Part shown: piece after piece, positions 41,181 to 50,538 of the stretch
Layout of the letters: each line of letters begins with the position of its first letter
Numbering within the stretch: the first letter of the stretch is position 1
Source of the DNA: Bacteroidales bacterium
Lineage (GTDB): Bacteria; Bacteroidota; Bacteroidia; Bacteroidales; UBA932
DNA: 54,398 nt
NCBI GenBank assembly: GCA_017614715.1
Contig: JAGABI010000061.1
Coordinates: 1-54,398 of the forward strand
Direction of reading: 5' to 3'
Made by a program: the position numbers and the translations under genes
The notes under the pieces: generated by a model
Told to the model about the DNA's origin: nothing
The model's database searches: none
What the model saw: only the letters and a program-made list of their open reading frames with translations

Positions 41181-43613
41181 ATGAACAAGTTTTTAAGATA
41201 TATCCCCTCAATAATACTTACCCTCTTTACAACTGTTTCTTTTGCCCAGAATACCCAGACCGTAGTCACAGGCCGCGTACTTGACAGCGAGACCCGTGAG
41301 GGCGAGGTGGCTGCAGTTGTCATTATCCAGCGCGAAGGGGACAATCTCGCATACTCAGTGACCGACACTACCGGCGCCTTCTCACTCAATACATACGCCT
41401 CCGGCGCTTTGACTCTAAGGATTGAGAACATGGGGCGCAAGACCATAGAACAGGCTTTCTCCGCCGCCGGCGGAACCATCGACCTTGGTGAGATACTTAT
41501 TGAAAGCGATGCGGAGACACTGAAAGAGTCATCGGTATCTGCGCTGCGAACACTGGTCAAGATAGACGCTGACCGGCTCAGCTACGATGTCGAACACGAC
41601 ATAGACGCCAAAAGCATGACTGCCCTCGACCTGCTGCGCAAAGTCCCCATGGTCACCGTGGACGCGCAGGACAACATCACCGTTAACGGCAGTTCTTCCT
41701 TTAAGGTGTATGTGGACGGCCGTCCCAACCAGATGCTCAGCAACAGCCCCTCCCAGATGTTCAAGGTAATGCCCGCCAGCAGCATCAAAAGCATTGAGGT
41801 GGTCACCAACCCCGGCGCAAAATACGACGCTGAGGGTACCGGCGGCATACTGGACATAAAAACTATGGGCGGCTCGGCCGGCACCATGGTTAAAGACGGC
41901 ATCTACGGCACTGTAAACGGCGGCATCGACACCCGCGGACGCTACGACGGCGGCATCAGCCTCAACGCCCAGAAGGGGAAGTGGTCCTTTGGCGCAAACA
42001 TCCACGGCATGCACGAGAAAATGGGCGGAATCGAATCCACCAACCTGATGGAATACCTCTCCACCTCAACCACAATCAACAATCTCACCACCGGAATGAC
42101 CAACAAGGGAGGCGGAATGTTCAGCAACATTACAGTCGGGTTTGAGCCCGACACCCTGAACCTCTTTAACCTGAGCCTGGGGATGAACCGCTTCAGCCGC
42201 AAGAATTCAGGCGGCGAAGGCCGCACGACTTATACAGTGTCCGGGGTGGAAGTGCCGGAACTCGGTTACACCCAACAGGTAGACGAACTTATGTCAATGG
42301 CCTTTATAAACGCCAGCTTTGACTATCAGCACTCGTTTGCCGGCAACCGGGACAGGACCCTGACACTCTCCTACCAGTACTCGGGCAACCCGAGCAAGGA
42401 TAACAGCACCTACAACATCAGGCATTACGACGGACTTGAGGAGGAGCGGGTCTCTTTAAGGGACGACATCTCATCGGAACATACCTTCCAGGCCGATTTT
42501 ACTACCCCCATCGGAGTAAACCAGACCCTTTCCAGCGGTCTTAAATATATATTCCGCCACAACAGCGCCGACGATGCCTACAACGGAACGCCAAGCGTTT
42601 ACGACTACTACAACCATATCGGCGCCGCATATACAGAATATACTGCCACCATAGACAAGCTGGTAATGACCGCCGGCCTCCGCTACGAACACACGTTCCA
42701 GAAGGTCGATTACGACATTCCTGACAAGAACTTTGACACAAACTACTGGAATCTGGTACCTAATGCCAGCCTGCAGTGGAACATCTCCCAGACGGGCAAC
42801 CTCAGCCTGGCATACAACATGCGCATCCGCCGCCCCGGAATCAGGTCGCTGAACCCCTATGTGGACCGCTCCGACCCGACATCGATTTATTACGGCAATC
42901 CTGACGTACAGGCAGAGAAGAACCACCGAATAGCTCTTGCATACAACCTGGCAACTCCAAAGGTGGTTTTGAGCATGAAACTCAGGGAACGCCTTGGCAA
43001 GGGCGGTATCAGCGAATACTCGTTCTACAAGGATGGCGTACTGAACACCACCTACGGCAATATAGTAAACCACAGCAGCACCGGGCTGGACGTTTATGCC
43101 AACTGGAACATAAACAGCAAGACCCGCCTCTATATGAACGGAGACCTGGACTACAACATTTATCACAGTGAAACGCTGGACCAGCACAATGCCGGCTGGG
43201 ACAGCGGTGTATTCGCAGGGTTCCAGACCTCTATCTTCTGGGATATGCGCCTGAGCCTCAACACCTTCATCCACGGCGGCGACATCACCCTGCAGGGTCA
43301 CAGCGATCCTTTCCAGTTTGGGATGATGGGTCTCACAAAGAGCTTCTTAAACGACAAACTCAGTGTGACCGTCCAGGGCGTAACTCCCCTTTTCTCCCGC
43401 AACCTGACCATTCACGAATATTCCGCGGGTAAGGACTTCTCTAACGAAACCATCGTCAAGATACCGGTACAAAGTATTGGCTTCAACATCAGCTACACCT
43501 TTGGCGAGATGCGAGGGGGCGGCAAGAAAGTGCGTCACGGCATCAACAACGATGACGTTGAACAGGACACCTCCGACGGAAGCATGATTCCCGGTGGCGG
43601 GATGGGGATGTAA
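41181..43613 (+). CDS. TonB-receptor-like outer-membrane beta-barrel protein (OMP_b-brl_3 type)
   Basis: 810 residues from the ATG at 41181; an in-frame ATG at 41148 sits on the promoter. A signal peptide ends near SFA-QN (about residue 22). Then comes a CarboxypepD_reg-like domain (VTGRVLDSETREGEVA, DTTGAFSLNTYASG), then a plug-like region LRKVPMVTVDAQDNITVNG, VYVDGRPNQML and TNPGAKYDAEGTGGILDIK, then a barrel of many strands. This is the layout of PF14905-type proteins. No TonB box or SusD partner is visible, so its substrate is unknown. The stop abuts the convergent MMPL gene with no gap. Confidence 0.9.
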   Translation: MNKFLRYIPSIILTLFTTVSFAQNTQTVVTGRVLDSETREGEVAAVVIIQREGDNLAYSVTDTTGAFSLNTYASGALTLRIENMGRKTIEQAFSAAGGTIDLGEILIESDAETLKESSVSALRTLVKIDADRLSYDVEHDIDAKSMTALDLLRKVPMVTVDAQDNITVNGSSSFKVYVDGRPNQMLSNSPSQMFKVMPASSIKSIEVVTNPGAKYDAEGTGGILDIKTMGGSAGTMVKDGIYGTVNGGIDTRGRYDGGISLNAQKGKWSFGANIHGMHEKMGGIESTNLMEYLSTSTTINNLTTGMTNKGGGMFSNITVGFEPDTLNLFNLSLGMNRFSRKNSGGEGRTTYTVSGVEVPELGYTQQVDELMSMAFINASFDYQHSFAGNRDRTLTLSYQYSGNPSKDNSTYNIRHYDGLEEERVSLRDDISSEHTFQADFTTPIGVNQTLSSGLKYIFRHNSADDAYNGTPSVYDYYNHIGAAYTEYTATIDKLVMTAGLRYEHTFQKVDYDIPDKNFDTNYWNLVPNASLQWNISQTGNLSLAYNMRIRRPGIRSLNPYVDRSDPTSIYYGNPDVQAEKNHRIALAYNLATPKVVLSMKLRERLGKGGISEYSFYKDGVLNTTYGNIVNHSSTGLDVYANWNINSKTRLYMNGDLDYNIYHSETLDQHNAGWDSGVFAGFQTSIFWDMRLSLNTFIHGGDITLQGHSDPFQFGMMGLTKSFLNDKLSVTVQGVTPLFSRNLTIHEYSAGKDFSNETIVKIPVQSIGFNISYTFGEMRGGGKKVRHGINNDDVEQDTSDGSMIPGGGMGM

Positions 43614-46460
43614 TTACCTTGACTCGTTTTTCTGGCGGGCCGGTTTCCCCGACAATAGCGCCAGCACCGCAGGCAGCAGGAAAAGGATTATCATCACAGA
43701 CGATAACGCTCCGATACTGAGGCTTTTAAGAATACTGTTTATCATCGCGTCGGACATCACAAAAGACATCACCATCGGCACCAGTATCAGGATCAGCCCA
43801 GATGTGAGCACGGAGTGGGATGAACCTTCAAAGGCGGTCTGGATGGAATGTTGCACATCCTCAGTCTTTCGCGCCGAGCGGAAATAAGAGGTAAACAAAA
43901 TCGAATAGTCTATCGCCGCCCCCATCAGGATACCCTGGATTATGAGGTACGCCAGATAGTACATCTGGCCTCCGCCGATGCCGCTTACTATTACGTTGAT
44001 ATACACTCCGGTGAGCACGGAGAGCACCAACGGCACAGGAATCAGCAGCGAGCGGAAGGTAATGGCAACAATCAGATAGATTGCCAGTACAGTGAGAATT
44101 GTGAGCAGCAACAACTCTGAAGGGAATGCATCCTTGAGCTCTTTGTACATCTCAGACTCCCCTATCCAGTAATGGGCACCGCCCAAAAGGGAATCTGCAG
44201 CCGCATTGGCCGATGCCACAAAAGCGAATGTAGAGTCTGACTCCTGCGGATAACTGGTGCTGACAAGGGCAAAGGAGTATTTTTCCCCTCTCAGCATCCC
44301 GGCATTGTCTGCAATAACCCCACGGGCGCTGTCCACTGCGCTGCGGATTTGTTCCGGTACAATCCTCTGGACCGACGGCTTCTGCATCAGCGAATCCGCC
44401 ACATAATAGACCAGTTCCTGCGGTGTCATAGTCTGCTCCGGATCAAAGTCCCTCCTGCTGAGTGCATAAAGGTATAGCATATCGATGTCGTCGCGGGTCA
44501 CCGGCACCCCGGCTGCGCTGAGGGCAGAATGGACGCTGGAAGATGAGTATCGCCATCCCGAAACCATCATATCAATCAGTTTGTCAAGCGGCGAGGGCTC
44601 AACCACCACCGGGGCCGGTTCAGGCTCCGACACTGCGGCCACAGGGGCCACAGGGGCCTCCGCCATAAGAACAGTGTCCGGGGCGGGCACTATCGCCACA
44701 CTGTCGGCAGTCGCCGGTTCCGTCGTAACCTCAGCCAAAACATCTTGCGGCGGCTCCTCCACAGGGCCCGCAGCGAGAATCTTCTCCATCTGCTCCCCTG
44801 CATCCACAAACTTCTGCTTCATATCCTTTGGCACCATTGCGGAATAGCGCTTGTTTGTGAGGATTTTGTCCCGCACAAAGGCGTAAAACTCTGCCATGCT
44901 CATTGTAGAACCTGTCTTGCCAGCCAGTCGGAACACCATATTGACCTGCTTCTTCTCAACCCCCATAATCTCCGCCATCTCGGCGGCAGTACGCTGACGT
45001 GTAACATCCTCATACGTGATTCCGGCCTCCTGCTGGACGTCGGGGGCAACTTCCGCCTCTGAAATGGCCGGAACAACCTCCAGTGAATCTGCCGTAACCG
45101 GCGGTTCTTCTTCAGTAATCACTTGTACAACGGCAGAAGTATCTGGCTCCGGCATCTGCACTGTTTCAGCGGTGAGGGGTTCCTCCGGCTCGGATTCCAT
45201 CTGCCGCGTCAAATTGGCCACCATATCGTCAAAGTTCATCCCTTCCGGCATCTGGCCGGAAGCGGCAAGACTCTCTGCCGCTTCTTGTATCTCATTAAAG
45301 GAGAGGCGACCGTCAATCTTTGGATGAGAACGGGCATAATATACCATCCGCAGCAACTCCTCCGGAATGGAGTCGGTGGCAAGACCGGACATCATCTCCC
45401 GCATCTGGCCCACGGTGCACTGCTTTCCGAGTGTAGTGGGATAGCTTATGGTCTGCATCACACGGGGGTCGGCCTCCAGTTCTTCCAGAAGCCGCGGCAG
45501 GGCATCTTCATATCCGGTTTCATATAACAGCAGCATAGGGTTACTGTCCTGCGACTGCTCAGAAGCCTTGCTCTCCCACGTCGGAGCAAAGTTGATTGGA
45601 GTGCGCCCCTGCAGCCAGAACGCCAGCGCCACGACCAGCACAAACAGAACGGCAAGAGGCACCTTGAAGCGCGCCTGGAAGCGGGAGACCGTCGCTGCCG
45701 GGAATTTAGGAGTCTTCTTGACCTTGAAAATAACCTGTTTGTCGGCCCACACAATCAGGGTCGGGAGAACCGTGAAGCAGCACAGCAGCGAGAAAGCCAC
45801 ACCCTTTGCCAGCACATACCCAAGGTCAGATCCGATCTTTAGCTTGATGAAGGTGAGCATCAACAGGCTCACGATGGTGGTGAAAGCGCTGCTGAGTATG
45901 GCGGGGGCAGACCCCTTGAGCGCAATGTGAATAGCGTCCGAAGGAATAAGTCCGTTCAGGCGCTCCTGCCGGTACCGGTTCATCAATATGATGCAGTAAT
46001 CCATGGAGAGCACCATCTGCAGCACTGGGGTGAGGGTGTTGGTTATCATGGAGACGCTCTCGCGCAAGGCGTTGGTACCCATGTTCAGCACTACGGCGCA
46101 TATTGCGGTAATCAGGAACAGCACCACCTCCATCAGCGAGGAGCACATCACCAGCAGCACCACAAACAAAAGGGAAACACCTATCGCCAGTGTCCTCGGC
46201 AGGTCGGTAGGCATCAGGTCGGCGCCGTTTCCAAAAGAGGCCCCAAGGCTGCTGATCTGCTCCTCCATACCGGGAATCTGCTCCCGGACAATATCCAGCC
46301 CGCGCTTCATAGGGTACTCGTCGGGCAGATATTTGGTCATGTCGGTATTTATGTTGATGTGCGGCACAAGCAGTGCCGATGCCACCACCAAACCCATTAC
46401 CAGGAAGAACAGCCACAGGCGCCTTCGCGCCAGAAACCTGGAGAATACCGACATACGCAC
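43614..46460 (-). CDS. MMPL/RND-family transporter with rearranged extracytoplasmic loops
   Basis: 948-residue inner-membrane protein of the RND/MMPL superfamily. TM1 (about residues 17-33) is followed by a loop of only about 57 residues before TM2-TM6 (from about residue 90). MMPL relatives usually have 150-200 or more residues there. The signature MDYCIILMNRYRQER follows TM4, and its counterpart IDYSILFTSYFRSARK lies in the second half. The second loop is very long (about 500 residues) with Pro/Glu/Ala/Val-rich linkers such as EPEPAPVVVEPSP. It is expected to export or shuttle lipids or polyketide-like molecules; no partner adaptor is adjacent. The start overlaps the NUDIX gene stop by 1 bp. 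Confidence 0.85.
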   Translation of the reverse strand: MRMSVFSRFLARRRLWLFFLVMGLVVASALLVPHININTDMTKYLPDEYPMKRGLDIVREQIPGMEEQISSLGASFGNGADLMPTDLPRTLAIGVSLLFVVLLVMCSSLMEVVLFLITAICAVVLNMGTNALRESVSMITNTLTPVLQMVLSMDYCIILMNRYRQERLNGLIPSDAIHIALKGSAPAILSSAFTTIVSLLMLTFIKLKIGSDLGYVLAKGVAFSLLCCFTVLPTLIVWADKQVIFKVKKTPKFPAATVSRFQARFKVPLAVLFVLVVALAFWLQGRTPINFAPTWESKASEQSQDSNPMLLLYETGYEDALPRLLEELEADPRVMQTISYPTTLGKQCTVGQMREMMSGLATDSIPEELLRMVYYARSHPKIDGRLSFNEIQEAAESLAASGQMPEGMNFDDMVANLTRQMESEPEEPLTAETVQMPEPDTSAVVQVITEEEPPVTADSLEVVPAISEAEVAPDVQQEAGITYEDVTRQRTAAEMAEIMGVEKKQVNMVFRLAGKTGSTMSMAEFYAFVRDKILTNKRYSAMVPKDMKQKFVDAGEQMEKILAAGPVEEPPQDVLAEVTTEPATADSVAIVPAPDTVLMAEAPVAPVAAVSEPEPAPVVVEPSPLDKLIDMMVSGWRYSSSSVHSALSAAGVPVTRDDIDMLYLYALSRRDFDPEQTMTPQELVYYVADSLMQKPSVQRIVPEQIRSAVDSARGVIADNAGMLRGEKYSFALVSTSYPQESDSTFAFVASANAAADSLLGGAHYWIGESEMYKELKDAFPSELLLLTILTVLAIYLIVAITFRSLLIPVPLVLSVLTGVYINVIVSGIGGGQMYYLAYLIIQGILMGAAIDYSILFTSYFRSARKTEDVQHSIQTAFEGSSHSVLTSGLILILVPMVMSFVMSDAMINSILKSLSIGALSSVMIILFLLPAVLALLSGKPARQKNESR

Positions 46461-47020
46461 TAACTGTTCTTACCAAAGAAATATTTCCACAGGGGAGCTG
46501 CCATAAGCGCCTGTAGAATCTGATTGTTCACCAGGAGTTCCCTTACATATTCCGGACGTTTCAGATAAACCTCTATGTCTTCAGTGGCATCCAGACTCTG
46601 GCCCGCCACCTTCTTTACGCCGACTGCCAGAAAGCTGTGGGCCAGGTTATTGCTGGAAGCGGGATTGGGCGAGAGGGTCATCCACTCCTGCCACTGCCCG
46701 CCGGCATAGCCGGTCTCTTCCAGCAATTCCCTCTTTGCCGCTTCCAGCGGGGTCTCCCCCTCCTCTATCACTCCGCACGGCAACTCGTAGCAAGTGTTGC
46801 CCAGTCCGTGGCGGTATTGCCGCTCCAGCACAATGTCACCATCTTCCGTCACGGCGATTATGTTTACCCAGTCGGGATATTCCAGAACATAGTATTCATT
46901 GTGGATACGGCCGTCGGGGAGTTCTGCACGGTCCCTGCGGGCCGTCAGCCACGGCCTCCGTATCAGATACTCACTCTCGAGCACCTTCCATTTTCGCTCT
47001 TCATTGATCGTGTTTTCCAT
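46460..47020 (-). CDS. NUDIX hydrolase (ADP-ribose pyrophosphatase-like)
   Basis: 186 residues from the ATG at 47020; an upstream ATG at 47038 would leave only about 8 nt of leader below the -7 box at 47052-47059. The Nudix box G-x5-E-x7-REUxEExGU reads GVIEEGETPLEAAKRELLEETGY (split as GVIEEGETPLE and AAKRELLEETGY). The preceding ELPCG and QYRHGLG match ADP-ribose/nucleoside-diphosphate-sugar pyrophosphatases. It ends where the MMPL gene begins, suggesting one transcript, although their functions are unrelated. Confidence 0.9.
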   Translation of the reverse strand: MENTINEERKWKVLESEYLIRRPWLTARRDRAELPDGRIHNEYYVLEYPDWVNIIAVTEDGDIVLERQYRHGLGNTCYELPCGVIEEGETPLEAAKRELLEETGYAGGQWQEWMTLSPNPASSNNLAHSFLAVGVKKVAGQSLDATEDIEVYLKRPEYVRELLVNNQILQALMAAPLWKYFFGKNS

Positions 47021-47051
47021 AACTGACGTGCCTGCCATTACTTAAGACAAG

Positions 47052-47103
47052 CAAAGATACAAAATTTCAGGGAGGTGTATTTTGACTATTATTTTTACTT
47101 TTG
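47052..47103. promoter_or_regulatory. Divergent promoter region between NUDIX and lipoprotein genes
   Basis: A - strand TATCTTTG (47052-47059) points to the NUDIX gene, and a + strand TACTTTTG (47096-47103) points to the lipoprotein gene starting at 47128. Both match TAnnTTTG. A matching -33 TTTG at proper spacing was not evident for either. Confidence 0.4.
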
Positions 47104-47127
47104 TGTATCAATAGCAAATCCAATAAG

Positions 47128-48768
47128 ATGAGAGTATTCAATTTTGTAATTGTTCTGGCCTGCGCCCTTTTTCTGGCAGGATGCAAACAGAGTTCAACCT
47201 CAACCGTAATGACCCCCAGGATTCCCGTCTACAATTCGCAAGGATTACCGGGGGTAGAGCATAAAGAACACAAGCAGGAGATTCTTGACCACCAGGTGAT
47301 GGTAAAGGACGGATGGTTGCAGCCCTGGATGGATTACGACTCCCTTTTGGTATGGTCAATGAATTTTATAATTGACGGTCCTCAGTTCGAGATGCCGGAA
47401 GGGCGGCTCCCCGGCTACATCGTAACCTCATCTTACGGAACATACAGGGCCGCATATCCCGACGTATTGACAGAAGACGGCCTCTACCACGACCGCAGGG
47501 TCGTCAACAACCAGGGCAGCAACGCCTATTTTGCGATGAAGTTGTTCCGTTATTACTATCCTTATACCGGAGACATCCGGGCGCTTGTCCCTGTAAAGGA
47601 TTTCCTGGACAGGATGCTGATGTTTACGACTCCCGATGACTGGGCATGGCCCGGAATGGTACGCACCCAGGACAACGACGACCCGGACGGCATCTACCTG
47701 GACGAGCGTATTGAGACCGACAAGGCCGCAATGGTAGGCGTCGCATATATGGATTATGCGACATTTACCGGTGAAGAGAAATACCAGGCAATGGCAGACC
47801 ATATTGCCGACCTCCTAATGAAAAACATCAAGGAGGGCTCGGAGAAAGTGTCTCCGCTCCCTTTCCGTGTCAACATGCGCACTGGCGAGAGCGAAGACGC
47901 ATACACCTCCGACATGATATTCTTGGTGGAATTCTTTGACAAGATACTCGCTTCAAACACCTCGCTGGACAAGGCGGAGGTTAAGGCAAAACGGGATCTG
48001 GCCTTCAACTGGGTTATGGATTATCCGGTAAAAAACGGTCTTTGGTCGGGCTATTTCGAGGATATCGACAGCGAAAGCCTGTCAAATATGAACCAGTTCG
48101 CCCCCATGGAGACTGCAAGGTACCTGCTCAATAACCCCGGCACATGCAAAGATTACAAACAGGTCGTCCTGGACCTGCTGGCCTTTGTTAAAGGGCGGTT
48201 CGGCGGCCTGACCCGTTTTGGCGGCACCAGCATCTGCGAACAGGATGTCTGCTTCTTTGAGATGAGCAGCCACACTGCACGGTACGGCTCCGTACTGGCA
48301 CGCTGGGCAGCTGAAACAGGTTGCGAACAGGCCAAGAAAGAGGCGCTCGCCACCCTTGCGCTCGCTGAATACTCTGCCTGCAACCATACCTCCAAGGGTA
48401 ACATCTCCGTCAATTCGGTGGGCATCGAATGGTACGGTGTCTGGTATTCCGACAGCTATTTCGATTACCTGCCCCACTACCTCGAGGGCATGGCCGCATG
48501 GCCGGAAATCATACCGGAGGGGACCGACCACATCTTCAGCACCACCTGCATGCTCAAAGATGTTGAATACGCCCCCGGCAGCGTCAAATACACCGCACTT
48601 GAGGGTAACGGCACCGAGAGACTGAAACTCTCATTCGAGCCCAAAGTCCTTTCCGGCGGAGAGCCCCTTCCCAAATCATGCTTGAAGTTCGGTACCTGGA
48701 GAGGCTGCGACAACATCCTCACCATCAACCGCAAGGATGTTACCGATATTGAAATCGTAAAAAAGTAG
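47128..48768 (+). CDS. Lipoprotein of unknown function with alpha/alpha-barrel character
   Basis: 546 residues from the ATG at 47128. The signal peptide MRVFNFVIVLACALFL ends in lipobox LAGC. The body is rich in alternating helices with conserved-looking aromatic and acidic residues: YFAMKLFRYYYPYTGD, DDWAWPGM, ETDKAAMVGVAYMDYATFTGEEKY, MADHIADLLMKNI and ARYGSVLARWAAETG. These resemble six-hairpin (alpha/alpha toroid) glycosidases or related sugar-active folds. I do not recognise a named family and see no certain catalytic pair. It is monocistronic, with its own -7 box, and convergent with the next gene (3 bp between stops). Confidence 0.72.
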   Translation: MRVFNFVIVLACALFLAGCKQSSTSTVMTPRIPVYNSQGLPGVEHKEHKQEILDHQVMVKDGWLQPWMDYDSLLVWSMNFIIDGPQFEMPEGRLPGYIVTSSYGTYRAAYPDVLTEDGLYHDRRVVNNQGSNAYFAMKLFRYYYPYTGDIRALVPVKDFLDRMLMFTTPDDWAWPGMVRTQDNDDPDGIYLDERIETDKAAMVGVAYMDYATFTGEEKYQAMADHIADLLMKNIKEGSEKVSPLPFRVNMRTGESEDAYTSDMIFLVEFFDKILASNTSLDKAEVKAKRDLAFNWVMDYPVKNGLWSGYFEDIDSESLSNMNQFAPMETARYLLNNPGTCKDYKQVVLDLLAFVKGRFGGLTRFGGTSICEQDVCFFEMSSHTARYGSVLARWAAETGCEQAKKEALATLALAEYSACNHTSKGNISVNSVGIEWYGVWYSDSYFDYLPHYLEGMAAWPEIIPEGTDHIFSTTCMLKDVEYAPGSVKYTALEGNGTERLKLSFEPKVLSGGEPLPKSCLKFGTWRGCDNILTINRKDVTDIEIVKK

Positions 48769-48771
48769 CGA

Positions 48772-49281
48772 TTAGAAGTTTATCTCCACAGGGGCAGTTG
48801 TAAAAGAATTGATAGTGGCCTTCGCATCCTTCAGAAAGAAAACTGCCGTATTGTCGTCGTTCTCGTTATACATGGAGCGGAGAGCGGGATTAGCGTCCAG
48901 CATTGCCTTCTTTATCTCCACACGGGAATCCTCCACCAGCGTGGCGGTGATTCGCAGCCACTCGCTGCCGTTAAAGGCACAGATGGCAACCTTGGGGTTG
49001 GCAGCTATCTGATGGGCGACATTCTTTATGTGGCCGGTCTGGATGTATAGTTTGCCCTCTATTATCTCGGCGGTCCCGAAAGGGCGGACCTGCGGCTGGT
49101 CTCCGTCTGCCGTGGCCAGGAAATAGTGCCCTGTCTGATGCAGGAAATCACGTACTCTTTGCATATTATCTGGATTAAGTGATTCATATTCCTCCGGTTT
49201 TACAATCTCTACCGACTTGACGTATCCTTTGCAGCCCCAAAGGCATAAAAGAGACATTAAGCAAATAATCAGGGGTTTCAT
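48772..49281 (-). CDS. Pyridoxamine 5'-phosphate oxidase-like protein with lipoprotein signal
   Basis: 169 residues. The first 17 residues form a hydrophobic signal, IICLMSLLCLWGC, with a plausible lipobox Cys. The rest is a flavin-reductase/PNPOx-like split barrel: GHYFLATADGDQPQVRPFGTAEIIEGKLYIQTG, NPKVAICAFNGSEWLRI and a C-terminal VFFLKDAKATI. PNPOx-fold proteins bind FMN, F420 or haem and are normally cytoplasmic, so a secreted, lipid-anchored version is unusual. If the signal is real, the cofactor would need export. No redox partner lies adjacent. Confidence 0.8.
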   Translation of the reverse strand: MKPLIICLMSLLCLWGCKGYVKSVEIVKPEEYESLNPDNMQRVRDFLHQTGHYFLATADGDQPQVRPFGTAEIIEGKLYIQTGHIKNVAHQIAANPKVAICAFNGSEWLRITATLVEDSRVEIKKAMLDANPALRSMYNENDDNTAVFFLKDAKATINSFTTAPVEINF

Positions 49282-49303
49282 ATCACAAGTGTATTATTCT
49301 TTA

Positions 49304-49338
49304 CAAAAATAATCATTTTTCGTTTTTTACTATTTTTG
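49304..49338. promoter_or_regulatory. Divergent -7 boxes between 49281 and 49355
   Basis: TATTTTTG on the - strand at 49304-49311 faces the PNPOx-like lipoprotein gene. TATTTTTG on the + strand at 49331-49338 faces the small gene at 49355. Both match the Bacteroidota -7 box. Confidence 0.45.
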
Positions 49339-49354
49339 CAAAAACTAGAGTTTT

Positions 49355-49546
49355 ATGGAACAGCATTATCCTTGCGAGAACTGTAAATTCCGCGCACACT
49401 ATGAGAAGAACCCCAAATCCGTTCTGGGTCGTTTCTGGCGCTGGCATATCAATTTCTGCCCCGGCTTCAAGGCTTACTTCACCCATCTTGACGATGAGGC
49501 AAAGGCCAATCTCCGTGTAAAATACGATTTCCAAAAGTATAAATAG
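49355..49546 (+). CDS. Small Cys- and Trp-rich protein
   Basis: 63 residues, starting MEQHYPCENCKFRAHYEK with a CxxC pair (Cys7, Cys10) and a third Cys in FCPGF (Cys35). The middle GRFWRWHINFCPGFKAYF is aromatic-rich. Composition, a -7 box 17 bp upstream and a second small gene 28 bp downstream support it as real. The CxxC and later Cys/His suggest a small metal-binding or helical-hairpin protein; no family is assigned. Confidence 0.7.
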   Translation: MEQHYPCENCKFRAHYEKNPKSVLGRFWRWHINFCPGFKAYFTHLDDEAKANLRVKYDFQKYK

Positions 49547-49574
49547 TACCTGGCATCTCTCAATTGGGTTTGTG

Positions 49575-49994
49575 ATGTTCAGGATCCCCACCAGATATCT
49601 GCTGCTGGTCAACGGCCTCCTCTGGATGGCCGTCGGCGTCAAGATCCTTCTGACAGGGGTGGATTATTACGGTAGGCTGGAGAGTATACCGTGGTGGTAT
49701 TTCCTGCTTTCTGCCGTCGTATTCGCCGGATTCTGGTTTATGTTTACGGGTGTGGTGCGCAAATATTCGGCGCGCATAATGTCTATGACGGAGCCCAAGA
49801 CATCCATTTTCAAAACTTTCAGCATAAAGGGCTATATAATCATAGCCTTCATGATTACACTGGGGATAGTCCTCAAACGGATTCCGCAGGTTCCAGATTC
49901 GTTCATTGCATGGTTCTACTGCGGCCTTGGGCCGGGCCTGCTCTCAGCTGGCGTACGGTTTATCGTCCGATGGTGGAAAGCATTGGGCCGTTAA
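49575..49994 (+). CDS. Small inner-membrane protein
   Basis: 139 residues from the ATG at 49575 (a GTG immediately before it is also in frame). Four hydrophobic segments are visible: YLLLVNGLLWMAVGVKILLTG, WYFLLSAVVFAGFWFMFTGV, GYIIIAFMITLGIVL and FIAWFYCGLGPGLLSAGVRFIV. Each is separated by short charged loops, with a positive C-terminus RWWKALGR. The function is unknown. It is probably co-transcribed with the small Cys-rich gene and converges on the TfoX-domain gene, whose stop overlaps its end by 4 bp. Confidence 0.75.
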   Translation: MFRIPTRYLLLVNGLLWMAVGVKILLTGVDYYGRLESIPWWYFLLSAVVFAGFWFMFTGVVRKYSARIMSMTEPKTSIFKTFSIKGYIIIAFMITLGIVLKRIPQVPDSFIAWFYCGLGPGLLSAGVRFIVRWWKALGR

Positions 49995-50518
49995 CTGCGA
50001 TGTAGCGAGCGATATGCCTCCACGGCGTCGCGGTATGTGAAGCCCTCGTGCTCGTGCAGCCACTTCTGGAACTCTACAGAGAAGACAAAGTTGCTGCCCA
50101 GATACTGTTCAAAAAAGGCCCTCAAATCCTGGGAGCATATCAAATCGGGCACAATGGCATCGTCCAGGGATGCAGGCACCTGCCTATTGCGTCTGGCAGG
50201 AGCTGGTTTCTTTGAACGGGGGTCGGCAAGGGCAGGCAGGGTAACGCTCACCAGCTTCTCAAGAAAATCGCTGTCGTCCACATCCGTTATGTAGAAATAA
50301 TCTCTTGAGCCGGGATAAGGCGGGCGCAATATCTCCTCTCTGAGAACCGCCCTGCCAGGCTCGGTAACCTTGACAAACAAATTGTTATCGCAAATCAGGC
50401 CAAAGAGGATTCCGTTGCAATAGATGCAATAGTCACCCATCATCTTTTTCACGGCAATATCCCCTGCGCCAGAACACTGGTCCACGATATATTGAACAAA
50501 GTCGGTATTAGAAGCCAT
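49991..50518 (-). CDS. TfoX N-terminal domain protein with DUF6434-like tail
   Basis: 175 residues. The N-terminal half (FVQYIVDQCSGAGDIAVKKMMGDYCIYCNGILFGLICDNNLFVKV) is a TfoX-N domain, named for the competence regulator but common in proteins of unknown role. A basic linker KKPAPARRNRQ leads to a C-terminal segment with DLRAFFEQYLGSNFVFSVEFQKWLHEHEGFTYRDAVEAY, resembling DUF6434. No competence genes are nearby, so a regulatory role is not inferred. A - strand -7 box TATATTTG lies at 50527-50534, just before the start. Confidence 0.82.
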   Translation of the reverse strand: MASNTDFVQYIVDQCSGAGDIAVKKMMGDYCIYCNGILFGLICDNNLFVKVTEPGRAVLREEILRPPYPGSRDYFYITDVDDSDFLEKLVSVTLPALADPRSKKPAPARRNRQVPASLDDAIVPDLICSQDLRAFFEQYLGSNFVFSVEFQKWLHEHEGFTYRDAVEAYRSLHRS

Positions 50519-50538
50519 AATTACATCAAATATACAGA

